64,000 bases of DNA from Planctomycetota bacterium (GTDB taxonomy: Bacteria; Planctomycetota; UBA1135; UBA2386), in contig JADLFX010000013.1 of NCBI GenBank assembly GCA_020849665.1, forward strand, positions 1 to 64,000, given 5' to 3'. Below are positions 27,251 to 35,527 of the stretch, one piece after another; the first letter of the stretch is position 1, and every line of letters starts with the position of its first letter. A program made the translations under genes and the position numbers. Below the pieces are notes generated by a model, which saw only the letters and a program-made list of their open reading frames with translations, made no database searches and was not told where the DNA came from.

Positions 27251-28624
27251 TCACTTTTTCTCGCGGGAGCGGCGGAACCACCGGTAGGCCAGCGCGCCCA
27301 GGCCGCAGACCGCCAGGCCGACCAGGGACGGCCGCGGTGCCGTCCAGACCGCGCCCGCGGTGATCGCCACCCCGAACGCCGCGAAGAGGACCCCGAGGCC
27401 GCTGCCGTACCGCCAGAGGCCGCGGCCGGCTCCGGCACGCCGGCGCACGACCACCACGGCGGCGCCGGTGAGCGCGAAGAAGAGCCAGTCGACGAACACC
27501 ACCCCGTCGAGCAGGAACCCCAGGGCCCCAAGCTCGTCGCCGCGGGCCAGCACGGCGGCACCCAGCACGAGCAGGATCCCCCACCCCCCCTGGACCAGGA
27601 CCGCGAGCACGGGGGTGCCGAAGCGTGAGTGCAGCTCCCCGGCGCTCGCCAGGAAGAGCCCCCGGCGCGCCATGGTGTGCAGCACGTAGGGTGGGGCCAG
27701 GCAGATCGTGTTGAGGATGCCGAGCGCGGACACCGACACCATGCCGGCCAGGAGCCGCGCCGCCATCTCGCCGTGCCCGTGCGGCGCGAGGGCCGCGCGA
27801 GCGGCGTCCGCGGCGATCGTGCGCGAGGTCGCGGCGCCGTGGTGGCCGAGCAGGCTCAGGAACGCCAGGTTCACCGTGAGGTAGGCCACCACCACCACCG
27901 CCACGCCGCCGAGGATGCCGAGCGGCACGTCGCGCCGCGGACGGCGCGCGGCGCCGGCCACGAACGAGCCCTGCTGCCACCCGCCGAACGAGAAGAGCAC
28001 CGGCAGCATCGCGGCGGCCACGGCCTGCAGCCACGGACGCGGCGCGGGCACGGCGGCGGACGCCGGCAGCTGCGCACCGCCTGCGTACCAGGCCAGGCCG
28101 ACCAGCGAGAACACCGCGAAGGTCTTCAGCAGCGTGAGCAGGTTCTGCACCGACTTGCCCAGGCGCAGTCCCAACGCGTTGATGAGGGTGAACGCCGCGA
28201 TCGCGCCCACCGCCACCGCGAGCCGCGTCCCCGCGCCGAGGCGCGGATCGCCGTGCAGCACCACGTCCAGGTTCTCGGCGAGGATCCAGCCGATCACCCC
28301 CAGCGCCCCCGACTGAATCGCGAGCCAGTTGGCCCAGCCGTAGAGGAACGCCGGCATCGGACCGAACGCCTCGGCCAGGTAGAGGAACGTGCCGCCGTGC
28401 CCCGGCACCAGCCGCGCGAGATCGGCGAACACCAGGGCACCCACGATCGCCACCACGCCACCCAACGCCCAGGCCACGAGCACCTGGTCGACGCCGTCCA
28501 CGGCGGCGGCGACCTTCGCCGGAGTGAAGAAGATCCCCACGCCGACGATCCCGCCCACGACCACGCAGCCGATGTCGAAGGCCCCGAGGCGGACCGGCGC
28601 GGGGGAACCGGCGTCAGAAGTCAT
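27251..28624 (-). CDS. APC-family amino acid permease
   Basis: 457 residues from the ATG at 28624, with about twelve membrane helices. APC transporters move amino acids or polyamines with H+ or Na+, or by exchange. The TM1 unwound-helix motif GGIVGVGIFFTPAKVA and the TM6 phrase LFSFGGWQQGSFVAGAARRP are family hallmarks, closest in style to the LAT/exchanger-like subgroup. The substrate is not readable. The ATG overlaps the end of the propeller gene by 11 bases, so the two are co-translated. The C-terminus ends in a short basic tail. Confidence 0.9.
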   Translation of the reverse strand: MTSDAGSPAPVRLGAFDIGCVVVGGIVGVGIFFTPAKVAAAVDGVDQVLVAWALGGVVAIVGALVFADLARLVPGHGGTFLYLAEAFGPMPAFLYGWANWLAIQSGALGVIGWILAENLDVVLHGDPRLGAGTRLAVAVGAIAAFTLINALGLRLGKSVQNLLTLLKTFAVFSLVGLAWYAGGAQLPASAAVPAPRPWLQAVAAAMLPVLFSFGGWQQGSFVAGAARRPRRDVPLGILGGVAVVVVAYLTVNLAFLSLLGHHGAATSRTIAADAARAALAPHGHGEMAARLLAGMVSVSALGILNTICLAPPYVLHTMARRGLFLASAGELHSRFGTPVLAVLVQGGWGILLVLGAAVLARGDELGALGFLLDGVVFVDWLFFALTGAAVVVVRRRAGAGRGLWRYGSGLGVLFAAFGVAITAGAVWTAPRPSLVGLAVCGLGALAYRWFRRSREKK

Positions 28625-29477
28625 GCAGGAACTCGGCGAGGTCGAACACCACGGTGGCGCAGTGCAGGTCGCGATGCAGACGTTGCACGCGCTCGCCGTC
28701 CCGGTCCAGCACGTAGAGGCTGCCTCGCGCGTCGCGGCACAGGGCCTGGGGCCGGTCGCACGCGGGCTCCGGCCCCGGCCACCCGAGCGGCCGCCCGTCC
28801 AGGCCGAAGAGCCGCAGCCCCGGCCGGTCGCCTGCGTCGGCCACCAGGATCCTGCCGTCGGAGAGCGGCTGCACCGCCACCGGGCGCGCCGCCTCCGCAT
28901 CGCCGACGGCGACCCGGAACGAGCTGACGTAGCGGCCCTGGGTCGTGAACCGCTGCACCTCGCCGTGCAGGGTGTCGGCCACGAACACGCCCTCGGGCCC
29001 CGCCGCGATCCCGCGCGGCGCGCCGAAGCTGCGTTCCGGATCGCCGTGCGCCAGCAGCGCGCGCATCACCCGGCCGTCGCGATGGAAGCGTTGCACGCCG
29101 TGGCGCCAGCCCACCTCGCCGCAGGCCACGTGCACCACGTCGTCGAGGATCGCCACGCCGCTGGGCCGGTGCAGGACGCCGACGCGGTCGCGCAGCACGC
29201 CTCCGGGCACGGCCTGCACCGGCAGGCCCAGGTGGCCGAGCTCCTTGCCGAAGAGCGTGAAGCGGCGCACCACGTGGTTGGCGGGGTCGGCCACGAAGAT
29301 CGAGTGCTCGCCGTCCATGGCGATGCCGGCGGCCTCCGCGTAGCCTCCGCCGGGCCCGGTGTAGTCGAACCGCGAGACCGGCCGACGCTCTTCGAGGTCG
29401 ACCAGGATCACCCTCCCACGCGCGTCCGAGCACGCCACGCAGAGCAGGTTGCCGGCCACGGCGCACCCACCGAACAT
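28614..29477 (-). CDS. NHL-repeat-like beta-propeller protein
   Basis: About 287 residues if started at the ATG at 29477. It consists of repeated blade phrases such as GIAMDGEHSIFVADPANHVVRRF, GIAAGPEGVFVADTLHGEVQRF and QALCRDARGSLYVLDRDGERVQRL. These are NHL-type motifs (G-I-A-V-x-x-x-G-x-V-Y-V-A-D-x-x-N-x-R-V). No signal peptide is seen, so it is probably cytoplasmic. The start is uncertain: the frame is open further upstream, and a later GTG (V-A-G-N-L-L) is also plausible. With the ATG, its start codon shares two bases with the ATG of the divergent lipoprotein gene. Coupled to the APC permease; function unknown. Confidence 0.75.
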   Translation of the reverse strand: MFGGCAVAGNLLCVACSDARGRVILVDLEERRPVSRFDYTGPGGGYAEAAGIAMDGEHSIFVADPANHVVRRFTLFGKELGHLGLPVQAVPGGVLRDRVGVLHRPSGVAILDDVVHVACGEVGWRHGVQRFHRDGRVMRALLAHGDPERSFGAPRGIAAGPEGVFVADTLHGEVQRFTTQGRYVSSFRVAVGDAEAARPVAVQPLSDGRILVADAGDRPGLRLFGLDGRPLGWPGPEPACDRPQALCRDARGSLYVLDRDGERVQRLHRDLHCATVVFDLAEFLHDF

Positions 29478-29889
29478 GATCCGCACGATATCGCTCGCGC
29501 CCGCCTTCGCGGCGCTCCTGCTCGCCGCCTGCGGGACGCTTCCCAGCCGCAGCATGCCGCCGCACGAGGAGTGGGAGGTGGTGCTCGCGTACGCGGAGCA
29601 CCGGCCCGACGGCCACGCGTTCCCTGCCTCGGGACCCGCGCTGACCATCCTGGAGCTCGTCGCCGTGCAGGGCGCTTGGCGGGAGCGCTTCGCGGACGGC
29701 AGGCGCTACCTGGTCGTCGATCCTGGCGCCGGCGCGCTCCAGGTGCGCTGCCGCTACCGGATCTACCCGGCGCACGGCGGCGCCGAGGACCCTCCGCCGC
29801 ACGAGCCGGAGTCGCTCTTCCCCGGGGCGCGCCTGGTGCGCAGCCAGCGTCTGCGGCGCCGCGTTGCCGGCGGGCGGACCGCGCCGTAA
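29476..29889 (+). CDS. Small lipoprotein of unknown function
   Basis: 137 residues from the ATG at 29476. The signal MIRTISLAPAFAALLLAACG ends in a lipobox (L-A-A-C), so lipid anchoring is likely. The mature part has mixed alpha/beta character with no motif I recognise. The frame also allows a start at 29449. It heads a plus-strand group with the cytochrome-like lipoprotein (12-base gap) and the GalT-like enzyme. The start codon overlaps the divergent propeller gene's start in a CATG. Confidence 0.65.
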   Translation: MIRTISLAPAFAALLLAACGTLPSRSMPPHEEWEVVLAYAEHRPDGHAFPASGPALTILELVAVQGAWRERFADGRRYLVVDPGAGALQVRCRYRIYPAHGGAEDPPPHEPESLFPGARLVRSQRLRRRVAGGRTAP

Positions 29890-29901
29890 GAGAACCCGGC
29901 C

Positions 29902-30354
29902 ATGCGCCTCCTCCTCCTGGCCTGTCTCGCCGCGTTCCTGCCGGCCGCCTGCAGCAGTGGTCGCGCCGATCCGGCCGCCGGCGGTTCCGGAGCCGCGCGG
30001 CACGCGTCGCTGGAGGAGGCGATGGAGGAGGTGATCCAGCCCGCATTCGAAGACGTGCTGCTCGCGCAGCTCAGGAGGACGGACGCCGAACTCGACCATC
30101 CCGCCATGGCCGCCGCCGCGCGCCGGGCAGGGGAAGCCCTGGCCCGGCTGCACGGACCCCTGGCGCTCGACTGGGTGCCGGGCTTCGCCGAGCGCGCCCG
30201 TGCCGCCGAGGCCTGGATGGCGCAGGTGGCGGCGTTGGCCGACGCAAGGGCGGGCGCGCCCCTGCGCGAGCTGGTGCGCTCGGGCGAGCGCGAACACTGC
30301 GACGCCTGCCACAAGGCCCACGACGACGCCAAGAAGGTCCGGCGCAGGACATGA
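29902..30354 (+). CDS. Cytochrome c'-like (class II) lipoprotein
   Basis: 150 residues. A signal peptide ends in P-A-A-C (lipobox), so the protein is likely lipid-anchored outside the cytoplasm. The mature part is all-helical and carries one C-terminal heme motif, C133-D-A-C136-H137-K. A helical bundle with CxxCH near the C-terminus is the signature of class II cytochromes (c'/c556 type), which bind heme covalently and act in electron transfer or NO binding. The gene lies 12 bases after the small lipoprotein and its stop overlaps the next ATG (ATGA). The redox partner is unknown. Confidence 0.8.
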   Translation: MRLLLLACLAAFLPAACSSGRADPAAGGSGAARHASLEEAMEEVIQPAFEDVLLAQLRRTDAELDHPAMAAAARRAGEALARLHGPLALDWVPGFAERARAAEAWMAQVAALADARAGAPLRELVRSGEREHCDACHKAHDDAKKVRRRT

Positions 30355-31259
30355 CCCCGCCGCGGCCGCGCATCGAATTCGACCCGCTCACCGGCCGGCC
30401 CGTGCTGGTGGCGCCGCACCGGCGGCTGCGGCCGCAGGACACCCATGCACGCTCGCCCGGCACCTGCCCCTTCTGCCCCGGACAGGAGGCGGAGACTCCG
30501 CCGGAGGTCGACGCGATCCGCGCCCCGGACAGCCTTCCGGACCGGCCGGGCTGGCGGATGCGCGCGTTCGCCAACCTCTTCCCGGCCACCGACGCGCACG
30601 AGGTGGTCGCGGAGGGGCCGGAGCACCTCACCCAGCCGGCCGCGCTCGGTCAGGACGCGTGGCGCGAAGCCCTGGTCCTGCACGCGCGCCGGATCGCCGC
30701 ACTCGAGGCGCGCCCGGACACCAGGATCGCCTTCTGGTTCAAGAACGTCGGCGCCGCCGCGGGCGCGTCGCTGGCCCACAACCACTCGCAGATCCTGGGC
30801 CTGCCGATGCTGCCGCCGCGCCTCGAGCTGATCGGCGCACGCGTCCGCGCCGCGCCGGCCTGTCCCTACTGCCAGGAGGTCGCGAGCGCGGCCGCGGACG
30901 GCCGCGTGATCTGGGAGGACCCACGCTTCGTCGTCCTGAGCCCGCGCACTCCCAAGCTGCCGTACGAGACCTGGCTGCTGCCCAAGGACCACGACGAGGA
31001 CTTCCTCGCCGCGGCGTTCCAGCCCGAGCTGGGCGGCGCGGTGCACCGCCTCTACCTCGCGGTGCAGCGCGCGTTCGGCGAGCCGGCGTTCAACGTGTAT
31101 CTGCACCGCCTGCCCGAGCGCGGCCTGCACTGGCACTACGAGCTGCAACCCCGCACCGGGCAGGTCGCCGGACTGGAGCTGGGCGGCGACATGTACATCA
31201 ACGCGGTGCTGGCCGCGGAGAGCGCCGAACGCCTGCGGCGCGCCCTGGCTGGCGGCTGA
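30351..31259 (+). CDS. galT: Galactose-1-phosphate uridylyltransferase-like nucleotidyltransferase
   Basis: 302 residues from the ATG at 30351. GalT-type enzymes of the HIT superfamily swap UMP between UDP-glucose and galactose-1-P through a uridylyl-His. Family landmarks are F-D-P-L-T-G-R-P-V-L-V-A-P-H-R-R, the first zinc pair C-P-F-C-P-G, VRAAPACPYC, the active-site loop ASLAHNHSQILG, and the C-terminal GLHWHYELQPRTG. The active loop is H-N-H-S-Q rather than the classical H-P-H-x-Q. A related specificity, such as ADP-glucose or another sugar phosphate, is therefore possible. No galK or galE lies nearby. Coupled to the cytochrome c'-like gene by ATGA, and 3 bases from the convergent protease gene. 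Confidence 0.85.
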   Translation: MTPPRPRIEFDPLTGRPVLVAPHRRLRPQDTHARSPGTCPFCPGQEAETPPEVDAIRAPDSLPDRPGWRMRAFANLFPATDAHEVVAEGPEHLTQPAALGQDAWREALVLHARRIAALEARPDTRIAFWFKNVGAAAGASLAHNHSQILGLPMLPPRLELIGARVRAAPACPYCQEVASAAADGRVIWEDPRFVVLSPRTPKLPYETWLLPKDHDEDFLAAAFQPELGGAVHRLYLAVQRAFGEPAFNVYLHRLPERGLHWHYELQPRTGQVAGLELGGDMYINAVLAAESAERLRRALAGG

Positions 31260-31262
31260 GGC

Positions 31263-32423
31263 TCAGCGCGTGCCGGTGGCCAGGACCTCCAGGGCCCGCT
31301 CCAGGAGCGGATCCGCGCCCGCGGCGAACGCCAGCGCGTCCCGTGCGGGCACGTCGGGCTCGACCCCCACGCCCTCGATCTCCCGGGTCCAGGTGCCGAG
31401 GCTGCTGGCGGGGTACATCAGCACGAAGCCCTGTCCCACGTCGGCAAACGACGCCGGCAGGACTGCACCGGCGGTGCGCTCCCCCACCAGCACGCCCAGG
31501 CGGCGCTTACGTACCTCGTAGGCGAACGCCTCCTTGGCGCTGCGCGTGCCTTGGTCCACGACCAGGGCCACGGGGGCCTGCGGGAGCCCGGGATCCTCGA
31601 GCACGCGCAGCAGGGCCGCCACGGTGAAGGCGCTGCCGCCGCGGCCGCGGATGTCGAGGACCACGCCGTCCACGCCGGCGAACGGGCCGCGCAGCGCGGC
31701 GCGCAGGAGCTCCGGCAGGCCGGTGGCGTGCATGAACCGGATGCGGAGCACGCCGATCCGGCGCCCGCCGCGTTCCTCGACGCGCTGGCTGGCGCGTGCC
31801 GCCTGCAGCCCCGAGTACGGCGCCGCGCGCACGAGCACTTCGTGGACCTCGCCCGGCCGCCGCTCGACGCGCAGGCGCACCTCCTGGCCCTCCGCGACCA
31901 GGATCCGATGCACGGGCGGATCGGGCAGCGCCGCGTCGTCGCAGCGCCAGTCGAGGAGCCGGCTCGTGCCGGGCGCGACGCCGTCCAGGGCCGCCAGACG
32001 GTCGCCCCGCAGCACTCCGGCCTGCGCGGCCGGCCCGCCCTCGACGACGTCGTGCACGAAGAAGCGGCCGCCGGCCGCCACCACCTCGCAGCCCAGGGTG
32101 GCGGTCGTGCGGTTGGCCAGCTCGTCCAGCAGGCCGCGCTGCGTGGTCCGCGAGTAGAGGGCGAGGTGGCTGGCCGGCACCTGGGCCAGGAACCCGTGCA
32201 CGACGGCCGCCTCCTCGCGCAGGTCGCGCGCGGCCGACGCCTGCGGCCGGTACACGGCCACGAGGTCGGGCAGGCGCTCGCGCGCGAACGCGCGGTCGTG
32301 AAAGCGCCCGGCCAGGACCTCGGCGACGCGATCGAGGAGTTCGCCGCGCGCCTGGGCCCGCACTCCGGCCAGCGCCAGGACGCTCACGATGACGGTCCGG
32401 GACCAGTACGGCGGGGGTCGCAC
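31263..32423 (-). CDS. PDZ-containing S41-like (C-terminal processing) peptidase
   Basis: 386 residues with a GTG start at 32423 and an N-terminal hydrophobic segment ending in VRAQA, likely a signal peptide. A PDZ-like domain (about 110-200: VVEGGPAAQAGVLRGDRLAALDG) precedes the S41 core. The core has GVLRIRFM, VVLDIRGRGGSAF and the nucleophile region DQGTRSAKEAFAYEVRKRRLGVLVGERTAGA, where S and K fit the Ser-Lys dyad of the family. Probably a periplasmic processing or stress protease. It is convergent with galT at a 3-base gap and lies just downstream of the DUF4388/TPR gene on the same strand. Confidence 0.85.
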   Translation of the reverse strand: MRPPPYWSRTVIVSVLALAGVRAQARGELLDRVAEVLAGRFHDRAFARERLPDLVAVYRPQASAARDLREEAAVVHGFLAQVPASHLALYSRTTQRGLLDELANRTTATLGCEVVAAGGRFFVHDVVEGGPAAQAGVLRGDRLAALDGVAPGTSRLLDWRCDDAALPDPPVHRILVAEGQEVRLRVERRPGEVHEVLVRAAPYSGLQAARASQRVEERGGRRIGVLRIRFMHATGLPELLRAALRGPFAGVDGVVLDIRGRGGSAFTVAALLRVLEDPGLPQAPVALVVDQGTRSAKEAFAYEVRKRRLGVLVGERTAGAVLPASFADVGQGFVLMYPASSLGTWTREIEGVGVEPDVPARDALAFAAGADPLLERALEVLATGTR

Positions 32424-32468
32424 GCGGCCATCCTAGCCCGCGGAGCCGGTCGCGCGCGGCGCCGGCGC

Positions 32469-34637
32469 TCAGCGTCCCTGCGGCCCGGGCGCCGCGGGGG
32501 TGCCGCGCAGCCATTCCAGGGTCTGCGCGGCGCGCAGCGCCAGCTCCTGGCGCTCCAGGGAGCGCTCGAGCTCCGGATAGACGTGGCGCCACTCCGCGTC
32601 CTGCCCCGCCTCGCGATGGCGGCCGGCGCCGGCCAGGATCGTGCGCAGCACCTTGTCCACCTCGGGATCGAGGCTGGTGAGGAAGAGCCGCGCGGCCACC
32701 GGGATGGTGCGCGGACTGTCCAACACGGCCAGGGCGCGCAGCAGCGCCTTGCGGGCATGCGGGCCGGCGCTGGCCACGTGGCCGAGGTGGAAGTCCAACA
32801 GCGAGGGGTGGGTCATGCGCGCGAGCGCCTCCACCGCCGCCTCGTCGGGCACGGGCATCTGCTCGGCGCGGGCCAGCAGCCCGGCCGCGGCGATCTCGAG
32901 CTGGGCCCGCTCCTGCATGGCCGCTGCGCGCGCCAGGTGGTCGGCCCGCTGCACGTGCGCCGTGCCGCCGTCGAGCGCCGCCAGCGCCTCCGATGCGCGG
33001 CCCTCGCGCAGCAGGCGCTCGACCCCGCTCAGGTGCAGTTCGACCAGTTCCTCGGCCACCCGGCTGGCGGTCCGCCCGGCCCGGGTGAGCGGATGCTCCT
33101 GGGCCAGGAGCCGCAGGCCGGTGGCGGGGGCGGCAGGGCGCCCCGCGGCCACGTCGGCGAACGCCGCCTCGAGCGCCGCCAGAGCGGCGTGTGCCGAGCG
33201 GATCTCGCGCGACGCGAACACGCTCGCGCCACTGATCAGGCAGACGAGCGCCCCGGCTCCGGTCCACAGGAGGCGGCGCCGGCGGCGCCGTTCCACGGCG
33301 CCCGTCTCGGCGTCGCGCACCCTGCGCTCCAGGGCCTGATCGTTCGGGTCCATGCCCAGGGCCTCGCGGCACAGTGCCAGGGAGCGCTCGGGCTCCTGGC
33401 CCTCCAGCAGGTCGGCCGCCTCCACCAGGAGCTGTGCGGCGCGACGGCTCTGTCCGGTCTCGTGGTGCACGGCCGCCAGATGCTCGAGGTATGCCGGATC
33501 GCGGCGATGCCGCGCCACTGCCGCCTCCAACACCTCACGTGCCTTCTCGCGCGAGCCGAGCTTCATCAGCACGTCGGCCAGCTCGCGCACGGCGCTGCTG
33601 TGCTCGGCGTCGTCGCCGCTCTTCTCCACCAGGGCGAGGCGACGCTCCAGCAGGCGCGGGTCGCCGGCATCGAGCTCGGTGGCGCGTGCGTAGCGCAGCT
33701 TGGCCTCCTTGAGGTCGCCGCGCTCCTCGGCCAGACGGCCCAGGAACGCGTACTCCGCCGCCGCGTCGCGGCCCCGACCCATCTCCTCGTAGAGCTCGGC
33801 GAGCCGCACGCGCAGGCGGATGTCGTTGCGGTTGAGGGCGAGGGCCTGGTCCAGGAACCGCACCGCCGCCTCGAACTCGCCTTCACCCGCCGCGGACTCG
33901 GCCAGCTCGGTCAACTCCTCCGGCGTGCAGGGCCGGGCCAGGCCCTGGGTGACGAGGTCGTACACCGCCTTGTGCAGGGCGAAGCGCGACAGCGGCACCC
34001 GGCTGGCGAGCGTGCCCAGGTCGGTGTGCATGTCGAGGTGCTCGGCCACGGCCCGCGCCTCGTCGCCGAGCTCCGCCTCGGCGTAGCCCTCCAGGGCCAC
34101 GAAGAGGTCGCGGTCGCTGGCCACCACCTTGCCGATCCGCTCCCACTCGTCCTTGCGCCGCATGCTCTCCATGAGCAGGGCCGACGTGTCGAGACGCAGC
34201 TGCAGGCGCAGCACGTCGGGATCGAAGTCCGTTGCGGCGGGCTCCCCCTCCGCGAACGCGAACGTGGCCTGGGTGAGCAGGAACAGGTCGTACACCTGCT
34301 CCATCACGTACTCGGCAACGGCATCCTTCGCGGCCTCCGCCGTCATCAGACCCGCCTCGACCACGCGCTCGACGATGCCCTTGCGCGAGCGCCTGGTCTT
34401 CTCCGCCAGCCGTGCGAGCCGCTCGCGATTCACGTGGCCCCGCTGGCAGAGATGCTCGGCCAGCGGCAGCGGCTCGCCCGCGGCGAGCGCGACCGCCACC
34501 ACCGCGCCCTCCTGGAAGCCCACGATCCGCGTGCGCTCGCGATCGGTGATGCGCAGCGAACCGGTCAGCCGGTTGGCCTGGATGTTCTGGAAGACGTCTC
34601 CCAGACCGAGGTTCTTGAGATCGCCCGAGAAGGCCAT
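32469..34637 (-). CDS. DUF4388 (PatA-like) and TPR membrane protein
   Basis: 722 residues from the ATG at 34637. The N-terminus (MAFSGDLKNLGLGDVFQNIQ, about 1-110) matches DUF4388, the PatA-type domain found in gliding and signalling proteins of Cyanobacteria, Myxobacteria and Planctomycetes. A helical region is followed by a tetratricopeptide array (about 270-440), a basic stretch and one membrane helix (about 452-472, LLWTGAGALVCLISGASVF). An alpha-helical extracytoplasmic part follows with HEAT-like phrasing. The frame is open another 167 codons upstream, antisense to the TPR gene. Probably a scaffold or signalling adaptor; no enzymatic motif. Confidence 0.82.
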   Translation of the reverse strand: MAFSGDLKNLGLGDVFQNIQANRLTGSLRITDRERTRIVGFQEGAVVAVALAAGEPLPLAEHLCQRGHVNRERLARLAEKTRRSRKGIVERVVEAGLMTAEAAKDAVAEYVMEQVYDLFLLTQATFAFAEGEPAATDFDPDVLRLQLRLDTSALLMESMRRKDEWERIGKVVASDRDLFVALEGYAEAELGDEARAVAEHLDMHTDLGTLASRVPLSRFALHKAVYDLVTQGLARPCTPEELTELAESAAGEGEFEAAVRFLDQALALNRNDIRLRVRLAELYEEMGRGRDAAAEYAFLGRLAEERGDLKEAKLRYARATELDAGDPRLLERRLALVEKSGDDAEHSSAVRELADVLMKLGSREKAREVLEAAVARHRRDPAYLEHLAAVHHETGQSRRAAQLLVEAADLLEGQEPERSLALCREALGMDPNDQALERRVRDAETGAVERRRRRRLLWTGAGALVCLISGASVFASREIRSAHAALAALEAAFADVAAGRPAAPATGLRLLAQEHPLTRAGRTASRVAEELVELHLSGVERLLREGRASEALAALDGGTAHVQRADHLARAAAMQERAQLEIAAAGLLARAEQMPVPDEAAVEALARMTHPSLLDFHLGHVASAGPHARKALLRALAVLDSPRTIPVAARLFLTSLDPEVDKVLRTILAGAGRHREAGQDAEWRHVYPELERSLERQELALRAAQTLEWLRGTPAAPGPQGR

Positions 34638-34741
34638 GCACTGGCTGGATCGGCAACACCTGCCGCTTCTCTCGACACGCCCCGCCAAGGCGCCGTGGCA
34701 ACGGAACCAGGCGCCCGCTAGACAAGGGCCGCGAACTCCAC

Positions 34742-35527
34742 GTGACACCCCGCCTCGCCTTCGCCTGCCTGCTCTGGCTCGCCGCACTGCTGCCCCTCGT
34801 GGGCTGGGTGCTCCACCGCCGCGATCCCGTGGGCGTGGTGCGCGTCGCGGTGGCGTTCGAGCAGATGCTGGCCGGCGCGGTGGGCTGGGGCGCCGTGGGC
34901 GCGCTGCTCCTGGTGCTGTGCTGGCCGCCGTTCCTGCCGTGGCTGCGCCTCGCGTGGCGCGCCATGCGCAGCCGCATGCAGGTCGACCGGCGCCCGCTCC
35001 GCGAGGCGTTCGAGCGCCTGCGCCACTTCGAGAACGCCCACGACCACCACGTCGCCGGGCGCGTTCTGCGCCGCCTGGGCGACCGGCGCACCGCCCTGCC
35101 GCACCTCGCGCGTGCGGTCGAGCTCGACCCCGCCGCACCCGGCCCGCGCGCCGAGCTGGGCGAGGCCCTGCTCGACGCCGGCCGCGCGGCGGACGCCGCG
35201 GCCGTCCTGGCCCCGCTGGTGGCCCGCGAACCGGACCACGCCTACGGCGAGACCCTGCTGCTCCTCGTGCAGGCCCTGTTGCGGCACGGCGACGCGGCCG
35301 CGGGCCTCGCGCAGCTGGAAGTGCACCACGCGCGCTTCGGTCCGGTGCGGCGTGCGGCCTGGCTGCGCGCCGAGGCCCACGGCCGGCTCGGCGACCGCGC
35401 CGCGCGCGTGCAGGCGCTGCGCGAGGCCGCGGAGGCCCCGGCCAAGGGCACGCGCATGCCGCCGGCCGACGCGTACGTACGCGCCCGTGCGCGCGTGGCG
35501 CTGTGGTTCACGCGAGGTGCGCCGTGA
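34742..35527 (+). CDS. TPR-containing membrane protein
   Basis: 261 residues with a GTG start. Two N-terminal membrane helices (about 5-22 and 42-64) precede tetratricopeptide-like repeats (about 90-240) with phrases such as ALPHLARAVELDPAAPGPRAELGEALLDAGRAADAAAVL. It was probably a protein-protein interaction platform facing the cytoplasm. The stop overlaps the GTG of the rhomboid gene (GTGA), so the two are co-translated, which suggests the TPR protein assists or delivers substrate to the rhomboid. Divergent from the DUF4388/TPR gene across 104 bases. Confidence 0.8.
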   Translation: MTPRLAFACLLWLAALLPLVGWVLHRRDPVGVVRVAVAFEQMLAGAVGWGAVGALLLVLCWPPFLPWLRLAWRAMRSRMQVDRRPLREAFERLRHFENAHDHHVAGRVLRRLGDRRTALPHLARAVELDPAAPGPRAELGEALLDAGRAADAAAVLAPLVAREPDHAYGETLLLLVQALLRHGDAAAGLAQLEVHHARFGPVRRAAWLRAEAHGRLGDRAARVQALREAAEAPAKGTRMPPADAYVRARARVALWFTRGAP

